Shown: piece after piece, positions 12,401 to 24,400 of the stretch
How positions within the stretch are numbered: the stretch's first letter is position 1
Layout of the letters: each line of letters begins with the position of its first letter
Assembly: GCF_963678635.1 (NCBI RefSeq)
Contig: NC_087071.1
Location: 39,881,797-39,945,796 of the forward strand
From: Symsagittifera roscoffensis
Taxonomy: Eukaryota > Xenacoelomorpha > Acoela > Convolutidae
Reading direction: 5' to 3'
DNA: 64,000 bases
Position numbers and translations under genes: made by a program
The notes under the pieces: model-generated
What the model was told of the DNA's origin: nothing
The model's input: the letters and a program-made list of their open reading frames with translations, nothing else
Database searches by the model: none

Positions 12401-15400
12401 TAATCTCAAAACTACGCATTCTTGATAAATAGTTATTGTTACAAATTTGACGAAACTAATAAAATATTCATGCACGAAGTTTCGTTAGTTAAACCAATTT
12501 CGGCGACAAAAAACATAGATCGCAACATCAATTTTCTACACCCAGAAAATAACTCCAGTTCAAACATAAAAGAAAAATTCAGTTGTGACACGTTTTTTTT
12601 TCTAGAGCTGTGGGGGTTTAACTGAATCTTGTCGTTATCAGGGGCGGATTTAGTGGGGTCGTCAAAATCCGCCCCCATCGAGGAAATTCTAGATCCGCCG
12701 CTGACCATTATAAAAAGTTCTGACAGAAAACTCATTTTTCATTAATTTAGCTGACTTGCAATTATCTAACTTGAGAACAGACAGAAAACTGAGTTTAATC
12801 TGCACAAGCAGACTCAATTAAATCGGTTTTTTTTTCTTACGCTGAAAGAGTGATTTTCCTGACTGTGCGCGTCAATCTCCACGATTATATGAAAAACGTT
12901 TTTTAAACACTTTAATTGATGAGTATTTTCTCGGCAAAATAACTCCGGAAGTTTGAAATAATAACGATAATTTATAATTTTTAACAAGCTCTATCATCGG
13001 TAACATCGGCCACCAACAAACTGCACAACTCAAAGCAAGCTGCAAAAATGGCCAGTATTTGTCCTTGAGACAAATTGCTCTTTTTAAAGGTCAGCCTTAA
13101 TCAAGGCTGAACCAAATTAGAGCGAAAAAACGGTTAAAAAAGGTTTTGGGGGGATCAAACCTGGTTACGGAGCATCCCATCAAGTTCGGTGCATATTTGA
13201 GTGCTAGAAAGGAAATGACCTAGTCGGGATTCGAACCGGCGCCGAACCCGCCGGGACGCACCCTGTATACGCTTGGCTACTGTCCCTATATGCAATTTAC
13301 ATTTTGGTTCAGTTTTATGCATTTATACTCTCATGCATTTGCGCTGCAACATCCTCCACCCCTAAACAAGGAAGAACGGGAGCGAGCTTTACGGTCGGGC
13401 GGGTCAGTTCGCTCGTAACGGTCTTTATGTCAGCGGATCTCGCGCATCCGTCCTTGCCATAGTGCAGTTTTAGGATACGTGCGAGTGGATAATGTCCACG
13501 TGGAGTGTCAGGCTCTATGACCCAAACCAAGTCACCGGCTTTCAACTTAACGTCTGACTGGTTGTGCCACTTTGCCCTCCTATTGAGGGAAGGAACGTAT
13601 TCCCGCATCCAAACCGTATCCATATTGCGTTAGCGTATGATTGCGCTCTGGCGAACCGCTTCTTATGGTCGAAGTTTTCTTCGAAACTTAGCGACGGAAA
13701 ACTCGCTGCGTGTTGGCCAAGGATAAAATGATTCGGGGTCAACGCCTCTAAATCTAGCGGATCGGAACTAACGGCTGTTATCGGTCTAGCGTTGAGTGAT
13801 TGCTCAACAAGGCACAGCGTGGTTCTTAGAACCTCCTCAGTTACTCTTCTGTTGCTTAAGATGTCATACAAAACGCGCTTAACACTCCGAACTAATCGCT
13901 CCCAGGAGCCACCATGGTGCGGTGCGCTGGGTGGATTGAATTTCCACTTGATCCCTTTCTGAACAAAAACAGCGGGTGCTAGCTTGTTCCAACTCTCAAT
14001 GCAAGCTAAGAGCTCTTTCTGAGCGCCAACGAAGTTCGTGCCGTTGCCGGACATGATGGTAGTCGGAGTACCGCGACGTGCAATAAACCTCTCCACGCCC
14101 ATCACACAAGAGCTTGTGTCGAGTGAGGGGACCACTTCAATGTGCACCGCTCTAGTGGTGAGACAGGTGAACAAAAAACCCCACCTCTTTTCCGTACTTC
14201 TCCGGATTGGAACTAGGAACGGCCCAAAGTAGTCGACACCTGTGTTAGAGAAAGGAGGTTGCTTGTAACCCAGCCTTTCAATGGGCAGATAAGCCATCAT
14301 ATGAGTTACGGTTTGCGCTTTGCGTTTTCGGCACACACCATCGCAAATTTAACACAACGTAATTCAAATTAACCACCGCACGCATGTAATCCAAGCCTTG
14401 ATGGAAATTCCTAACGTGCAAGTGTTTAACCAATAACCGAACAACCGCTTGACGTGCATCAAGTATAATCGGATGCTTGCTATCGAAATCGGAGTTTACC
14501 AAGCGGCTGATGCGCCCAGTCGAGCGCAGGATGCCAGCTGGTCCAATGAACGGCGAATACTTGGCGATCCGACTATTCTTCGTGATGACTTTACCGGATC
14601 TTAGTAGTTTAAGCTCACTAGGGAATGTCTCACCCTGGGACAGGTAAATGAGCTTCTGTTCAGCAATATCCATTTCAGACGAGTCTGTAATTTCTAAAAT
14701 ACTCGACCGGAAATGTTTATGGGATGGCAGCCATCTTAACAAAAATGCTACTGTACGTTTGTATTTCACAAGTGAATTGAATCTCACCCATTTTCCGAAT
14801 GGAAGACCTTTTTCTATCAAAACATCGACGGCGAAGTTTGATGATTTTTCTAGACAAATGTCGATATCACATGATGGTCCTTTGAGTCTTATTTTATCAA
14901 TAACCCTTGTATCGGGCTTGAACGGCCAATCAGTTGCTCTCAATATAATAGGGCCATTAACCCAGCTGCTTTCCTCGAGGGCTTCTGAAGAAATCCCTCG
15001 TGTACCGGTATCAGCTGGGTTATCACCGCTAAGTATGTGATGCCACTGATCAGTGGTGGTAGACTCCAGAATCTCACCAGTGCGATTACCAACAAAAACG
15101 GGTAGTTTACTACAAGAGTGAAGCCACTGAAGAACAGTGGTACTATCTGTCCACATGAAAATATCCGTAACTTTGAAAGTGAGACCTTTCAAAATTTCTT
15201 CTTTTAAGCTGGTTGCAAGAAGAGCCGCTTGAAGCTCTAACTTTGGAATAGAAAGCGCTTTCATAGGCGCGACGCGGGCTTTGCCAAACACAAAGGCTAA
15301 TTCGGTCTGATGGGAGCTAACAAGTCGCGCACGAAGGAAAGCGACGGCACAGAAAACATCCTGCGAACTATCACCGAACATGTGAAGTTCTATTCGGTTG

Positions 15401-18400
15401 AAAGAATCAGTGAAATAGCTGCGAGGTATTGTCAGAGAACCTAACAAAAGAAGACCTGAGTGCCACTCAAGGAATTGCTTTTTGATTTCCTCTGGCAGAT
15501 CATCGTCCCATTTTTGACCGCTGATTCGCCAGATATCTTTTAATAGAAGGCGAGCCTTCACGGTATACGGAGCCACTAACCCAATCGGATCAAAAACAGA
15601 GGAAACAAAACTCAACACGGTACGCTGAGTGATTGCTTTGTCTAGTGGACGATCAACCCCTCTACTAACGACTAAGGTATCTTTTACGTGATCCCACTTA
15701 AGACCGAGAACATGCGACGACTGGTCTGGACTCGCACAAATATCTTTAACAGAGGAATTGGACTCACGGTTGTCCGGATCAAGAGCGGTTGTTACGTCGG
15801 GCACGTTGCTGACAAACTTTGTCAGACAAAACCCACCTATTTAAGCAACGAGACTAAATCCCTACTTAATTTCAAGGCGTCATCCCTGTTTTGAAAAGAA
15901 TCCAGATAATCATACATATAGAACTTCTGGACAACAGCCGAAGCAGCTTCGGGGTACTCAGCTTGATTATCCGTTGCAGTCTTCTGCAAAGCAAAATTCG
16001 CACAAGTCGGCGAGTCACGAGCACCAAAAATGTGACGCGTATATTGGTGAACTACCACACTTGATGTGGGGTCCTCCCGCCACAAAAAACGAAGAGAAGG
16101 TTGATCTTCTTCACGGACTCCAACCTGTAAAAACATCCCTTCAATGTCAGCTGAAACGGCGTATTTATGCTGACGGAATCTTATAAGTACAAAAATGAGG
16201 TTTTGAAGGAGATCCGGGCCAACCAACAAAGATTTGTTCAAGGAAGCGCCATGACACTTCGATGCCCCATTGAGGACTCGGCGCACCTTACCGGGTTTAT
16301 TCGGGTTCAACACCGGGTGATGCGGGAGATACCACTCACGATCGGCTCGTGATTTGGGTATGTGTGCCTTAACGGTTATGACATATCCTTTTTTGTATAT
16401 CTTCTCTAATTGTTTCGGCGTATTTTTCACGGAGCGACGGATCCTTATCTAGCCTCTTTTCCAAAGACTTTAATTGAGCTAAGGAGGAAAAATAGTTATT
16501 CGGTAAACTACTTTCCTTATCGTTCCAAAGCATTGGTACAATGTACCTCTCACCATCGTGAAAGGTGTCATTTTTCAAAACGGACAAAGCGCGTTTGTCG
16601 GCGGCGGAACGGGCATCTACCTGCTTGAAGGCTCCATATGACTCCAACTCATACCAAGTTTTACTTTGGTCCGCAAGAGACATGTCTTCGACAACACACT
16701 TAAAGCAAGACGAGTTCGACTTAAAGGACGGCGGTAACGGACCACTTAAAACCCAACCTATCGGAAGGCGTACGGCGCACGGTGAAATAGAGTCCTCCCC
16801 CAGAAGGTACTCAACGGGTCTTATGGCATGGTAGAAATCCTGTCCAATAATTATTTTGACGTCCTCATACTTATAATGTATAGGTTTGATCGGAGCCAAC
16901 TGCGGGTATTTTTACTGTAATTCAGGAATGCTTATGCTATCCGATCCAATACGAATATGATCCTTAACATAAGCTCGAAAAGAAAACGAAAATTCACAAT
17001 TATTCGTTTCGGCGGAAACTTGAAAACTTACTTGATGAGTTTTCATCAAGCTCGTGGAATTAAATCCATTTATGGTGAGGTTAACGGGAATGCCAACCAA
17101 ATGGAGGCGTTTTACGAGATCGGCGGATAACCATGAGTGCGTGGAAGCACTATCGCAAAGAGCTAGGGCATTAGTAATCGTCGCCTCCGAATAGAGGGCG
17201 AGTGATGCAACTGGCAGAAGGCCTTTAGTTGACTCCTGGCTATGAATATCGCCGACGGCAGCGTTAGTCGATACATGTTTAGTGTTTGCGTTACCTGACG
17301 CCGGGGAACTTTTAGTATCCTTAGGAGGAAACATTTTCTCCGCTCCATGTAAGAGTACGTTGTGTGTGCTTTCACAATTTGGCTTGGGGCACTTTCTGGC
17401 CTTGCTACAATTACGAAAACTGTGATTGCTCTTTAAACACGCAAAGCAAAGTTTTGGTTCGGCTACATGTTTCGCTCGTTGCGTAGCGTTTTTCTCTTTG
17501 AATACGGTGCAATTCCAAAGAGCGTATTGACCTTTACATACAGAACATGGAGTGTACTTTGGTTTTTCCTTAGTCTTATTACTTACATTTGCGTTACTAG
17601 CAAACACTTTCGTACCTACTTTTTGCTTAACTGGTTCTTCAGACTTACCCTTAGAATTGATCGTTTTTAGCCTCTCATGACCCTCCGCTTTTTCTTTAAG
17701 CCATTCGTTGAAATCTAGCAGAGTTGGTCGATGCCACTGGCGTCTTACGGTTTGCATTGACCATGCTTCCTTAAGGTTTGGGGGAAGCTTACTCACAGCT
17801 TGATTCAGTAAGTTAACACTTTTCAGGTCGTCGTTAAAAGACAGCGACTTGAATACGGCAACAAGTCCAGAAATTGCAGAGGAAAATCCAATTACATTTT
17901 CCGAGTTATGCATTTTCAGCGGCGGAAAATTACTCAATTTATCTAGATGAGCCCCTACTACAGCATGCGGCTGCCCGAACTTTCTTTGAAGAGTTGCTAA
18001 TGCGTCTTTATATAGTACTCCGCTATAGCTATACTCAGCGATTGCGGATTTTGCTTTACCCACTACGAGCGTTTTCAGATAGGTAAGCTTTTCATCGTCA
18101 CTGAGTATGGCTGAATCGACCGCCGATATGAACTGCCCAAACCACTCATGCCAATTAAGTGGGTTGCCATCGAACTGGGTCAGCTTCCACTCAGGGAGAT
18201 GATCTTTTCGGCCGTGCATGAGTATATTAACCAACTCTCGTGTCGAAAGTGGACGCTCGACGTCTGCACCAGGTGAATTACCGGGAGTCGGCTCTGTGTA
18301 ACTCGAAGAGTTACCGTGACAATCAGGAACGAACGGTTGATTAGCATGTGAAGAAATTTCAGGCTGTGCAAAGAACACAGTCCCTCCACTTGTATAAGGA

Positions 18401-21400
18401 ACAAAATTATTCGTAGGAACAATCGGAGTTACTGCGGAAAAAACAGTTGTCGAAGGAACGTAGTGTTGTTGAGCTGACATTAAAGGGGCAGCAACAGCTG
18501 GTCTCCACAAATTACCATAAGGATTATAGTGGTCGCGTGAAAAGTTGTAACTACTAACGGGAACACCCATATGTTGTTGTGATGGGATTACAGGTGCTTG
18601 GTAGCCAGCTACTACTGATCCTGTAGTTTGATGACTCAAAGAAACCCTAATAATTGCTGTTGATGCAGGAACAAACGGTGCTACACCAGAAGGAACTTCT
18701 GCAGATGTTGGTGGAGCAAAATAATTTTCAGAAGTTACCGGGACTACTGAACCTGTGTTTGGATTGCCTAGCACCGGATGAGTGGACAGAAAAGTTTGCT
18801 GAGGCAAATTATTAGAAACAGGTTGAATGACCTGCTGTAACCCTACTGGATTGTTAACGGAAACCTGGGATCGAACCAAATTCGACAAATTATGTTGTTG
18901 TCCGTGAGTGTGGTTACTGTAATACAATCCCGGATCACTAGAAGCTGCCTGTCCATTATTCACTCCTGTAAAACTTGATGAGACCAAGTAAATTGTTGAT
19001 GCAGGATAAGTTGCCTCAGGAGCTGTTGAACGAACGTGCTGCTCTTGATTGGGAACTACAGCAGCATCAGGCTGATTGTGGTCGACAGATTCGACCCAGT
19101 GACGCGTACGATCCTTTTCGTCTATTGTTAGTTGTGGAGAGATTCGAGTTAAACCACTTTCCTCAGCATTCGCGCTAATTTCCGACAACTCATCTTCTAA
19201 CTCAAGCCCTTTCAACTCAATTTCTGCCAGTTTTTTTCCTGTGTTCTTCAGCCAATTCTTCCAACTCTAAACTGCTTTGTTGTTCTAAAACATATTGTTT
19301 CATCTTGTTTTGCTGCTCTTTCAGTCTTAATGATACCTTTGCCTGCCTCTCAAGTTCCTCTTGTTGTTTCTTTAAAATCATTAAGTCGCGCTTTTTCTCA
19401 GAAAAAGTTTTCGACGGAGCGGCGGTATAACGACTAGATTTCTGAGAACCCGATTGATGATGTCGGCTGCTTCGGTGTAACACCTTAGAGCGGGTATCTG
19501 TTTTATGCGACTGGGGTTTTTCACTTTTTTCAGAATGATGAGAATTTTTTGAGCTGCTATCTATGTTGTCCGGCTCTGTTACTGCCTCAAAACTTGTTTT
19601 ATATGTGATAGCTTCCTGTAAAACTTTATCGTTGCTTTGAGTCAACCTATGAAGCCACATATCCTGTGCAGGTATCAATTCGTCGGGATTGGCACTTTTT
19701 GCAGCCATATCAATCAGCTCAGTATTTATTTCGACCGCTTGTTCTATATAGTTCCTACATTTTTCAATATAAGTATCAATTTTTGAGCAACGACTTTGAC
19801 TCTCTATGTATTCTAAAATTATCTCGTGGCATTTATAAAGTTCGTTTTCGAGATTGCTACGTTTCTCAAACAACTTCTTAATTTTCTTCTGAAACTTAAC
19901 TTCCATGCTTAATAATTTCAGAAATAAACGACTCTCAGAAAAAACTGTATTTTCACTCAAGTAAATCCACAAATACTTTTACCTGGCGTTAAAGTCAAAG
20001 CTTAAACCGGGCTTTGTGAAACAAGTCTCTTTCACGCGCTTTTGAGACGGCGCGGATAGTGTACGGAGCGCGTGATCTAGAGAACTAGCTCCTAGAATGA
20101 ATACCATACACTCAAGAGACCTATGCGACGGCCACGTTACGCTAAAGTACCAATGGGGTGGGGAAATTAAGTAGGTAGGTTGAACTCCAACAACGCACAC
20201 GGAGTAAACCTGAGGATGAAAGAATTCAACTTAACTCACTTAATATCACCGTACCTGACCACTGAACATTAGTGTCGCGGAACGAAGTCAATAGTTGGAG
20301 GAGCTGAAACGGCTTAGATTTACTTAAACCAATGGGGTGGGGAAATTAAGTAGGTCGGTTGAACTCCAACAACGCACAGGGAGTAAACCTGAGGATGAAA
20401 GAATTCAACTTAACTCACTTAATATCACCGTACTTGACCACTTAAATTTAGTGTCGCGCAACGAAGTCAATAATCAGACGGGCTGAAACGGCTTAGAATT
20501 ACTTGAAGCATACTGGCTTTCAGTTTCACCAATGTGGGTGGGGGATCAGGCAAATTGGTTAAGTTCCAACAACACACGCGGAAAAAACCTGAGGATGAAA
20601 AAACTCAACTTAATTCGCCTGATATTTCGCTACCAGACCACTTACCATAAGGTTGGTGTCATGTTACAGCACAGTTTCACAGAATGATGGGGACATTTTG
20701 AGGACTTTTTGGCAATTTTTTACTTTTTTCCCAAAATTTTTCGGAAAATTTTGGTCAGCAGGTTCGAGTCATAAACCAATCCAAAAAAAACTAGACTAGT
20801 ACCCCTTGTCTATGATCCGATTTCACGGATTAACATTCCGTTCACAAATATCCAAAAAATTTTGGTATCGAGAAAATTACCACTCGTAGCTTGCTTTGAG
20901 TTGGGATACACAATAAGACATCGTATGTAATTTTATTGCAAAGAAAGTTTATGAGAAAAAAAAAACTAGACGAGTCTTACAGTTTTTGACGATTTTGGAG
21001 ATTTTCGGCACCGGAAATTTCTCACTCACGAGTCTGAACAGCTGTTTTTTCGTGCCTGTCAGTGGGAATGGAACACACTTTCTCGATGAGTAGGGCCAAA
21101 TCACTCAAGAGGTGCTGATGGGAGGAGAACTTCTGGTGATTATTTGCGCTGCAACATTCTTAGCTGCTTCAAATGTGATCGAATTGAATGCTTTTGAGTC
21201 TTTCACGTGTTCCAGCGTTTCCCATTTGTAAAAGTTTGCCGAAATCTATTCTACATTCTCCTGACAAATGTCGATCTGGGCTAGTGCTTCGGAAATCTCT
21301 TGTTACCAATTTTTTTTGTCCGAATAGTGTTTCAGCTCACGGCAAGCTCGGTCGCTGAACGAGCGTGAAGTTCGAAGGAAACTCACTCTCTGGAATAGTC

Positions 21401-24400
21401 TCTGGAAGTTTGTTGTCTTCGAATGAAACCGAATCGCTCGTGTCCCTTGTGGGGCGCCAAAAAGTGCGCGTCAATCTCCACGATTATATGAAAAACGGTT
21501 TTTAAACACTTTAATTGATGAGTATTTTCTCGGCAAAATAACTCCGGAAGTTTGAAATAATAACGATAATTTATAATTTTTAACAAGCTTTATCATCGGT
21601 AACATCGGCCACCAAAAAACTGCATAACTCAAAGCAAGCTGCAAAAATGGCCAGTATTTGTCCTTGAGACAAATTGCTCTTTTTAAAGGTCAGCCTTAAT
21701 CAAGGCTGAACCAAATTAGAGCGAAAAAACGGTTAAAAAAGGTTTTGGGGGGGGATCGAACCTGGTTACGGAGCATCCCATCAAGTTCGGTGCATATTTG
21801 AGTGCTAGAAAGGAAATGACCTAGTCGGGTTTCGAACCGGCGCCGAACCCGCCGGGACGCACCCTGTATACGCTTGGCTACTGTCCCTATAGGCAATTTA
21901 CATTTTGGTTCAGTTTTATGCATTTATACTCTCATGCGTTTGCGCTGCAACACTGACAGTATTTTGATTTTTCAAAACTCAAAGTTCCGAGTCTAATCAA
22001 CTTTTTTAAATGTTGGTTTTCAATCCATTTCAATTGTTTTGAGCTTTCCTGCTATTAAGCAGAAATAAATAGAAAAATTTCCATGTGTTGTAGACTTTTC
22101 AGACTAGCTGTCAAATAAATAAATTATCAATGAAACTTAAACGCAGGCATGACAGATCAACCGCTTTATCGACAAACTTTTCATTCTGGTCAATTTTTTT
22201 TAGGTCAACTTTTTATTCACAAAACTTCTAAGCATAAATGTTTTTAGGCGTTTCACAAAAATTAAGCAGTAACTGATTATAATGAAGTGTGAAGCAATTT
22301 TTCCAAGCTTCTTAAAATTCATAGCGCATGTCAAAAACCATGAGCTTGAGCTTTAGTGAGCTTTCGTCCGGACTGTATGATTTTTGTTAACAATGTATTT
22401 TCTTGCGAAAAACGAAATATCTTTGAAGAATAAAAAAGATCAAGTATTCAGTTACACCCAATTGAAGTGCGTTGACAATGTGATACAAGTTTAAAGATCC
22501 GGAGAAAACTATTACTTATTCAAATATGGTGGTAGTCTTTTAGCGGATTGATTATAGTACGGAAAATGTTGATCTAAAAAAATCTCCAGCAGAAACTGAC
22601 TTATTAATTTAGCAAAAAAGCAAAATCATGCCGACAAAAATACATATATACTTTTTTCCAATAGTGTTAGCTATTGCTTGAGTCGAAGTCCAAGATTTTG
22701 AAAGCCGCGCCGCATCCCAATCGCAAATTGCATAATGGAACCAAAATTTTGAGTCTGGAAGGTATGATCATGAGCCGCGAAAGTCTAGACATGAGTCGCA
22801 CCGTCGGTCGCGATAACCTGGAATTGGTCGCAAAAGTCTGGACACAAATTTTTCAGACCTCGCGTTCCATGCGTAGACTGACTTTCACGAACAGCTTTTA
22901 GTATGTCCCGATTTTCGTGTCCTACTGCGCGACTCATGTCCAGTGTTTCGCGACTCATGTCCAGACTTTCCAGACTCGGCGCAACTTTTCAATTTGAGTC
23001 TGCATCGCCGCGACGTACGGCGTGAATTTGCGACGCATGGCGCGACTTTATGCCCAGACGCGAAAGTTGCAATAAATTGTTTCTGGGTTCGCGACGTTTC
23101 TACCTAGGTTGCAAAAATCGCATCGTTGCCACTTTGGTCGCAAAAAACGGGCGTTTCCAATCGGGTCGCAAAGGTCGCGAAAAATTGTTCATGGGTCGCG
23201 TTGCCTCCACCCTGGTCGCGAAATTTGTGCCAGCTTCACTTTACACGCGAAACTCTGGAAACGGATGAGGTGACTCGCGCCGCCATTCGCAACACTTAGT
23301 GAGTCGCGGCTGAATTTTCGTCGTGAAAGTTCATACATACCAAATATGCGTCGCGAAACATTGGTCTTGACATCTCAGTCTCGGTCGCGAAAGTCGCGGC
23401 GGTTCTTTTGGTCGCGAAAAACTGTAAATGATGCAAACTTTCGGTCGCGAAAGTCTGGACATGCATCAGTTCTGTTGGGAGAGTCTTTTCATGTCAAAAA
23501 TTTCAAGTGAAAGTCTGGAGAAGAGTCGCGGACCTCGACACGAGCGGCATTGGTTCACTTAGTTCTGGTATTTGCACTGTAGAACACTTCTACATTTTTT
23601 ACAAGTAGCATGAAGCTCCTCTTTGATTTTCAGGATCCATTGCTATTGCATCTACTACAGTTTTATCGGTTTTAATGTTCTTTTTTTTCTCCCCAGGAGA
23701 CTGATCGCATGATTGAGTTTGCGAAAGAGAGACTGTACCAGAAGTACATCAGAGATCTGGATGAGTTGCGAAATGAAATCAGAAGAGACAATGACATCGA
23801 GAGTGCACTGAGGAAGACTGTGGACAGACAGCACACTGCCCTAAAGAGCATGATGCACGCAGGTCAGGGGGTAGCTTTCATTTAAAGGGGGAGGGGAGTG
23901 GGATACGAGGATACGGTAGGGGACGAGAGGAGAGTTAAAATGGAGAGGTCAGTTTTTGGAAGGAAAAGGAATCAAGGACATATCAAAAAGTTTCTCGAGG
24001 AGGATTTACAACAAAATTTCAGTTTTTTGTCCAGTATTTTGTTTCTAGTTTTTGTCCAGGTCGAACAATTAAAAATTCTGATTTCTACCTCTATTGTCGA
24101 AAAGACTCAAGTTAATTTAGGCAAAGGTCTGTGCCATCCAAAAAAAACGTCTACGAGAACATTTGCTGGTTTGGATGTCGAAAATTTCTAAGATGTTTAC
24201 GGAGCTTTTTAACACTTTCGATAGCATATTTGTCTCAAATGGATATTTAAGTGTCCATTTGAGCACCGATACTCCTGGGTCAAAGCGAGGCCAATGCCCA
24301 AGCCGCCAAGTCATGTTGGCGTTGTCCCGGTGCGTACAATCAATAGGCAAAATTGTGCAGATTGTAGCGTCATGACCACCACTGCTACCTCGGAAAGGTA

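Larger units (their letters stand above)
12864..21952 (-). mobile_element. Full-length, inactivated BEL/Pao LTR retrotransposon
   Basis: A 9089-bp element in antisense within intron 5. The LTRs are 12864-13351 (3') and 21463-21952 (5'), flanked by the 5-bp duplication CTGAC at 12859-12863 and 21953-21957. Order on the minus strand: LTR, primer site, 1.5-kb leader, gag, protease, reverse transcriptase, RNase H, integrase, terminal domain, polypurine tract, LTR. The proteins have the BEL/Pao layout (DUF1759-type gag domain, DUF5641-type C terminus). Coding is broken by one stop and several frameshifts, and two catalytic residues are substituted. Confidence 0.92.
11562..23696 (+). other. Intron 5 of the coiled-coil gene (12.1 kb)
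   Basis: This long intron separates exons 5 and 6. It contains a local degenerate repeat (11554-11830), a small inverted-repeat element (12639-12703), a complete antisense BEL/Pao element (12864-21952) and a TCGCGA-rich repeat field (22680-23560). About 75% of its length is the BEL insertion. Acceptor TTTTTTCTCCCCAG. Confidence 0.75.

Noticed and set aside
23050-23268. Open frame in the TCGCGA field
   Set aside because: Arises from repeated TCGCGAAA strings, which lack stops. The product is Arg/Lys repeat sequence.
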